Source: Clostridioides sp.
Lineage (GTDB): Bacteria > Bacillota > Clostridia > Peptostreptococcales > Peptostreptococcaceae
Assembly: GCA_031261505.1 (NCBI GenBank)
Contig: JAISJN010000015.1
Span: 62,001 to 126,000, forward strand
DNA: 64,000 bases
Direction of reading: 5' to 3'
Below are positions 62,057 to 64,000 of the stretch, piece by piece. The position numbers were made by a program, and so were the translations under genes. The notes beneath the pieces are model-generated. The model had not been told where the DNA came from. It made no database searches and worked only from the letters and a program-made list of their open reading frames with translations. How positions within the stretch are numbered: the first letter of the stretch is position 1; the number at the start of each line of letters is the position of its first letter.

Positions 62057-62853
62057 GATTAAGAAAAATAATATCAAATGTATATCTAGCGCTGGTGTTT
62101 ATGTTCCTTTACGCACCAATACTCGCATTGGTCTTGTTCTCGTTTAACGATTCAAGGTATATGGCGAATTGGAATGGATTCACTTTGAAATGGTATCAAC
62201 AGTTATTCCAAAACTCTGATATTATGACTGCGTTATACTATACTGTGACAGTAGCTGTCTTGGCTTCTGTTATCTCGACTGTAATAGGAACTATCAGTGC
62301 GATAGGTATAGTCAAGATGAAGAAGACACCGAAAAAACTAATATTAAATATAAACTATATACCTATCTTAAATACAGAGATAGTAACAGCAGTTGCACTT
62401 ATGAGTCTGTTTATATTCTTCAAATTACAGTTTGGATTTTTGACTATGTTGCTTGCACATATAACATTTTGTATTCCATACGTTATACTGTCGGTGCTTC
62501 CAAAACTCAAACAGTTACCTGAAAATATTGAAGATGCAGCACTCGACCTAGGAGCGACACCTATGTACGCTCTTAGAAAGATAATTTTACCGCAGATAAC
62601 CCCAGGTATAGTATCTGGATTTTTGATAGCATTTACAATGTCTATAGATGATTTCGTAATAAGTTTCTTCAACACGGGAAACGGGGTTACAAATCTCTCA
62701 ATCGTAATCTACGGTATGGCAAAGAGGGGAATAAAACCTGAGATAAACGCGCTCTCTACCTTGATGTTCACAGTTGTACTGGTATTGTTAATACTATCCA
62801 ACAGAGGACAGTCTCTAGTAGGTGCGAGTAAAAACAATGCAAAAAACAAATAA
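62050..62853 (+). CDS. potC: Spermidine/putrescine ABC transporter permease, probable ATT start
   Basis: Second permease (267 aa) of the importer; the EAA loop is AALDLGATPMYALRKIILPQITPGIVSG and MSIDDFVISFFNTGNG is PotC-typical. The first AUG/GUG/UUG-type start is GTG 62095, which would begin in the middle of the first helix. The frame is open further upstream and encodes LRLRKIISNVYLALV, a basic cytoplasmic end followed by the full helix, as in other PotC proteins. The best start is ATT at 62050, six bases after GGCGGTGG and overlapping the potB stop. A sequencing error making a false ATT is the alternative. Confidence 0.85.
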   Translation: MLRLRKIISNVYLALVFMFLYAPILALVLFSFNDSRYMANWNGFTLKWYQQLFQNSDIMTALYYTVTVAVLASVISTVIGTISAIGIVKMKKTPKKLILNINYIPILNTEIVTAVALMSLFIFFKLQFGFLTMLLAHITFCIPYVILSVLPKLKQLPENIEDAALDLGATPMYALRKIILPQITPGIVSGFLIAFTMSIDDFVISFFNTGNGVTNLSIVIYGMAKRGIKPEINALSTLMFTVVLVLLILSNRGQSLVGASKNNAKNK

Positions 62854-62906
62854 TTTAATAGATGAGTAAGATTAAAAAACTAATCATAAAAAATAGGAGG
62901 TAGACA

Positions 62907-63959
62907 ATGAAAAAAAGAAAACTAACATCTCTTTTACTAGCATCTGTATTGGTGATATCTGCAGTAGCTATGACTGCTTGTTCGAAAAAATCGGATAAGA
63001 CGACTCTATATGTGTACAATGTTGGGGACTACATAGACGAGAGCCTTATAAAGAAATTCGAAAAAGAGAGTGGGATAGAAGTAAATTACGAAACCTACGA
63101 TACTAACGAAATGATGTATCAGAAAGTCAAGAGTGGAAGTACGAACTACGACCTTGTGTTCCCATCGGATTACATGGTTGAGAAGATGAAAAACGAGGAA
63201 CTTTTAGAGAAGATAGACTTTAAAAATATTCCAAACTACAAAAATCTAGATCCAAGTTTCCTAAAGGCTGACTATGATAAGTCAGATGAGTACAGCGTAC
63301 CTTATATGTGGGGTACTCTTGGAATAATGTACAACAAGACATTGGTCAAAGATCCAGTGGAAGGTTGGGATATACTTTGGAATCCTAAATACAAGGGAAA
63401 TATATTCATGTTCGACTCTGTTAGGGATACAATGGGTGTAGCTCTTAAAAAATTAGGATACAGCATGAACACAACTGATTCAAAACAAATACAAGAAGCA
63501 AAAGAACTTTTGGCAAAACAAAAAGATCTAGTACTCGCATATGTAAACGATGAAGGTAAGGATAGGTTAGCAGGTGGAGAAGCTGCTCTAGGGCTTAACT
63601 ACTCAGGAGATGCACTGGCACTTATGAAGGAAAATCCTGACCTAGCATATGCAATACCTAAAGAGGGAAGCAATAAGTGGGTAGATGCAATGTGCATACC
63701 GACTACAAACAAACATAAAAAAGAAGCTGAGCAGTTTATCAATTTCTTACTAGATCCAGAGGTTGCTAAACAAAATACTGAGTATATAGGATTCTCAACT
63801 CCTAATGCCAAGGCTTTAGATCTACTTGATCCAGAAATAAGAAACAACAAGGCAGCCTACCCTTCTAAAGAAGTACTTGAAAAATGTGAAACATTCAAGG
63901 ACCTAGGCGACTCATTGAAGCTATACGACAACGCGTGGAGAGAATTAAAATCTAAGTAG
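62907..63959 (+). CDS. potD: Spermidine/putrescine-binding lipoprotein
   Basis: Substrate-binding lipoprotein (350 aa) of the polyamine importer. Signal peptide with lipobox MTAC (Cys25); then TLYVYNVGDYIDESLIKKFEKESGIEVNYETYDTNEMMYQKVKSG, YDLVFPSDYMVEKM and VPYMWGTLGIMYNK, the PotD/PotF blocks. Residues of the polyamine pocket (Trp in WGT, Asp in the SGD-A motif NYSGDALAL) are visible. GGAGGT precedes the ATG. Last gene of the operon, separated from potC by 53 bases; a possible hairpin (CCCG...CGGG) starts at 63968, near the window edge. Confidence 0.94.
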   Translation: MKKRKLTSLLLASVLVISAVAMTACSKKSDKTTLYVYNVGDYIDESLIKKFEKESGIEVNYETYDTNEMMYQKVKSGSTNYDLVFPSDYMVEKMKNEELLEKIDFKNIPNYKNLDPSFLKADYDKSDEYSVPYMWGTLGIMYNKTLVKDPVEGWDILWNPKYKGNIFMFDSVRDTMGVALKKLGYSMNTTDSKQIQEAKELLAKQKDLVLAYVNDEGKDRLAGGEAALGLNYSGDALALMKENPDLAYAIPKEGSNKWVDAMCIPTTNKHKKEAEQFINFLLDPEVAKQNTEYIGFSTPNAKALDLLDPEIRNNKAAYPSKEVLEKCETFKDLGDSLKLYDNAWRELKSK

Positions 63960-64000
63960 TACGCAACCCGATTTCTACGCGGGACAATAGAATTTAAATC

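Overview
The window is AT-rich, low-GC Gram-positive DNA. Arg is mostly AGA/AGG, Ile is often ATA, genes have strong GGAGG-type ribosome sites, and TTG/GTG starts are common. A SleC-type spore cortex-lytic enzyme and both dipicolinate synthase subunits (DpaA/DpaB) point to a spore-forming anaerobe. The overall gene content (bifurcating-type Etf, HadA/FldA-like CoA-transferase, PotABCD under an XRE-cupin regulator, SleC) fits the Clostridia, most likely a Peptostreptococcaceae relative of Clostridioides. The family is an inference; no rRNA gene is present to settle it.

Layout. 1-6.2 kb: 3' end of aspS, a CsoR-type metal sensor with a RseC-like membrane protein, a MarR/MFS drug-efflux pair, a decayed two-component system and an S41-like membrane protease homologue. 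6.2-9.5 kb: a complete polar amino-acid ABC transporter on the minus strand, with a duplicated palindromic operator at its promoter. 9.7-15.3 kb: luxS, a split DUF318 permease with an unlisted 46-residue membrane peptide, an HD-domain protein, and an SsuABC/ThiXYZ-like ABC transporter. 15.4-21.6 kb: a cysteine amidase-like protein, a chimeric SPFH/aldo-keto reductase relic, an OPT transporter with a PqqD-like partner, DNA polymerase IV and an O6-methylguanine transferase. 21.6-25.3 kb: an M-box Mg2+ riboswitch, a small leader ORF and mgtA. 25.4-28.3 kb: dpaAB and a dGTPase-like protein.

28.5-42.2 kb is the most striking block. It is a one-direction cluster encoding a 3-hydroxyacyl-CoA dehydrogenase, thiolase, GntP-like permease, two crotonases (one without the hydratase glutamates), acyl-CoA dehydrogenase, EtfBA, a FadH-like Fe-S flavoenzyme, a class III CoA-transferase, an SDR and a MarR regulator. 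Together they could import an unsaturated, aromatic or alicyclic carboxylic acid, activate it by CoA transfer, and reduce or shorten it by beta-oxidation chemistry coupled to Etf. Its promoter carries a MarR-like palindrome and three 15-bp direct repeats, and its Arg codon use differs from the flanking genes.

42.3-64 kb is mostly housekeeping: omega-amidase, a DUF4163/DUF3298 protein, sleC next to prsW, lepB, a TGS-uridine kinase, glutaminase, a QueG-like protein, a LonB-type protease with a very charged insertion, nth, trmL, a degV-family gene, cvfB and a cupin-regulated potABCD operon whose potC appears to use an ATT start. Scattered through the intergenic spaces is a family of about 100-bp structured repeats (outer arms CTTGAGATAAAT / ATAAATCTCATTT), and a group of look-alike terminators built on GATGTCCC.
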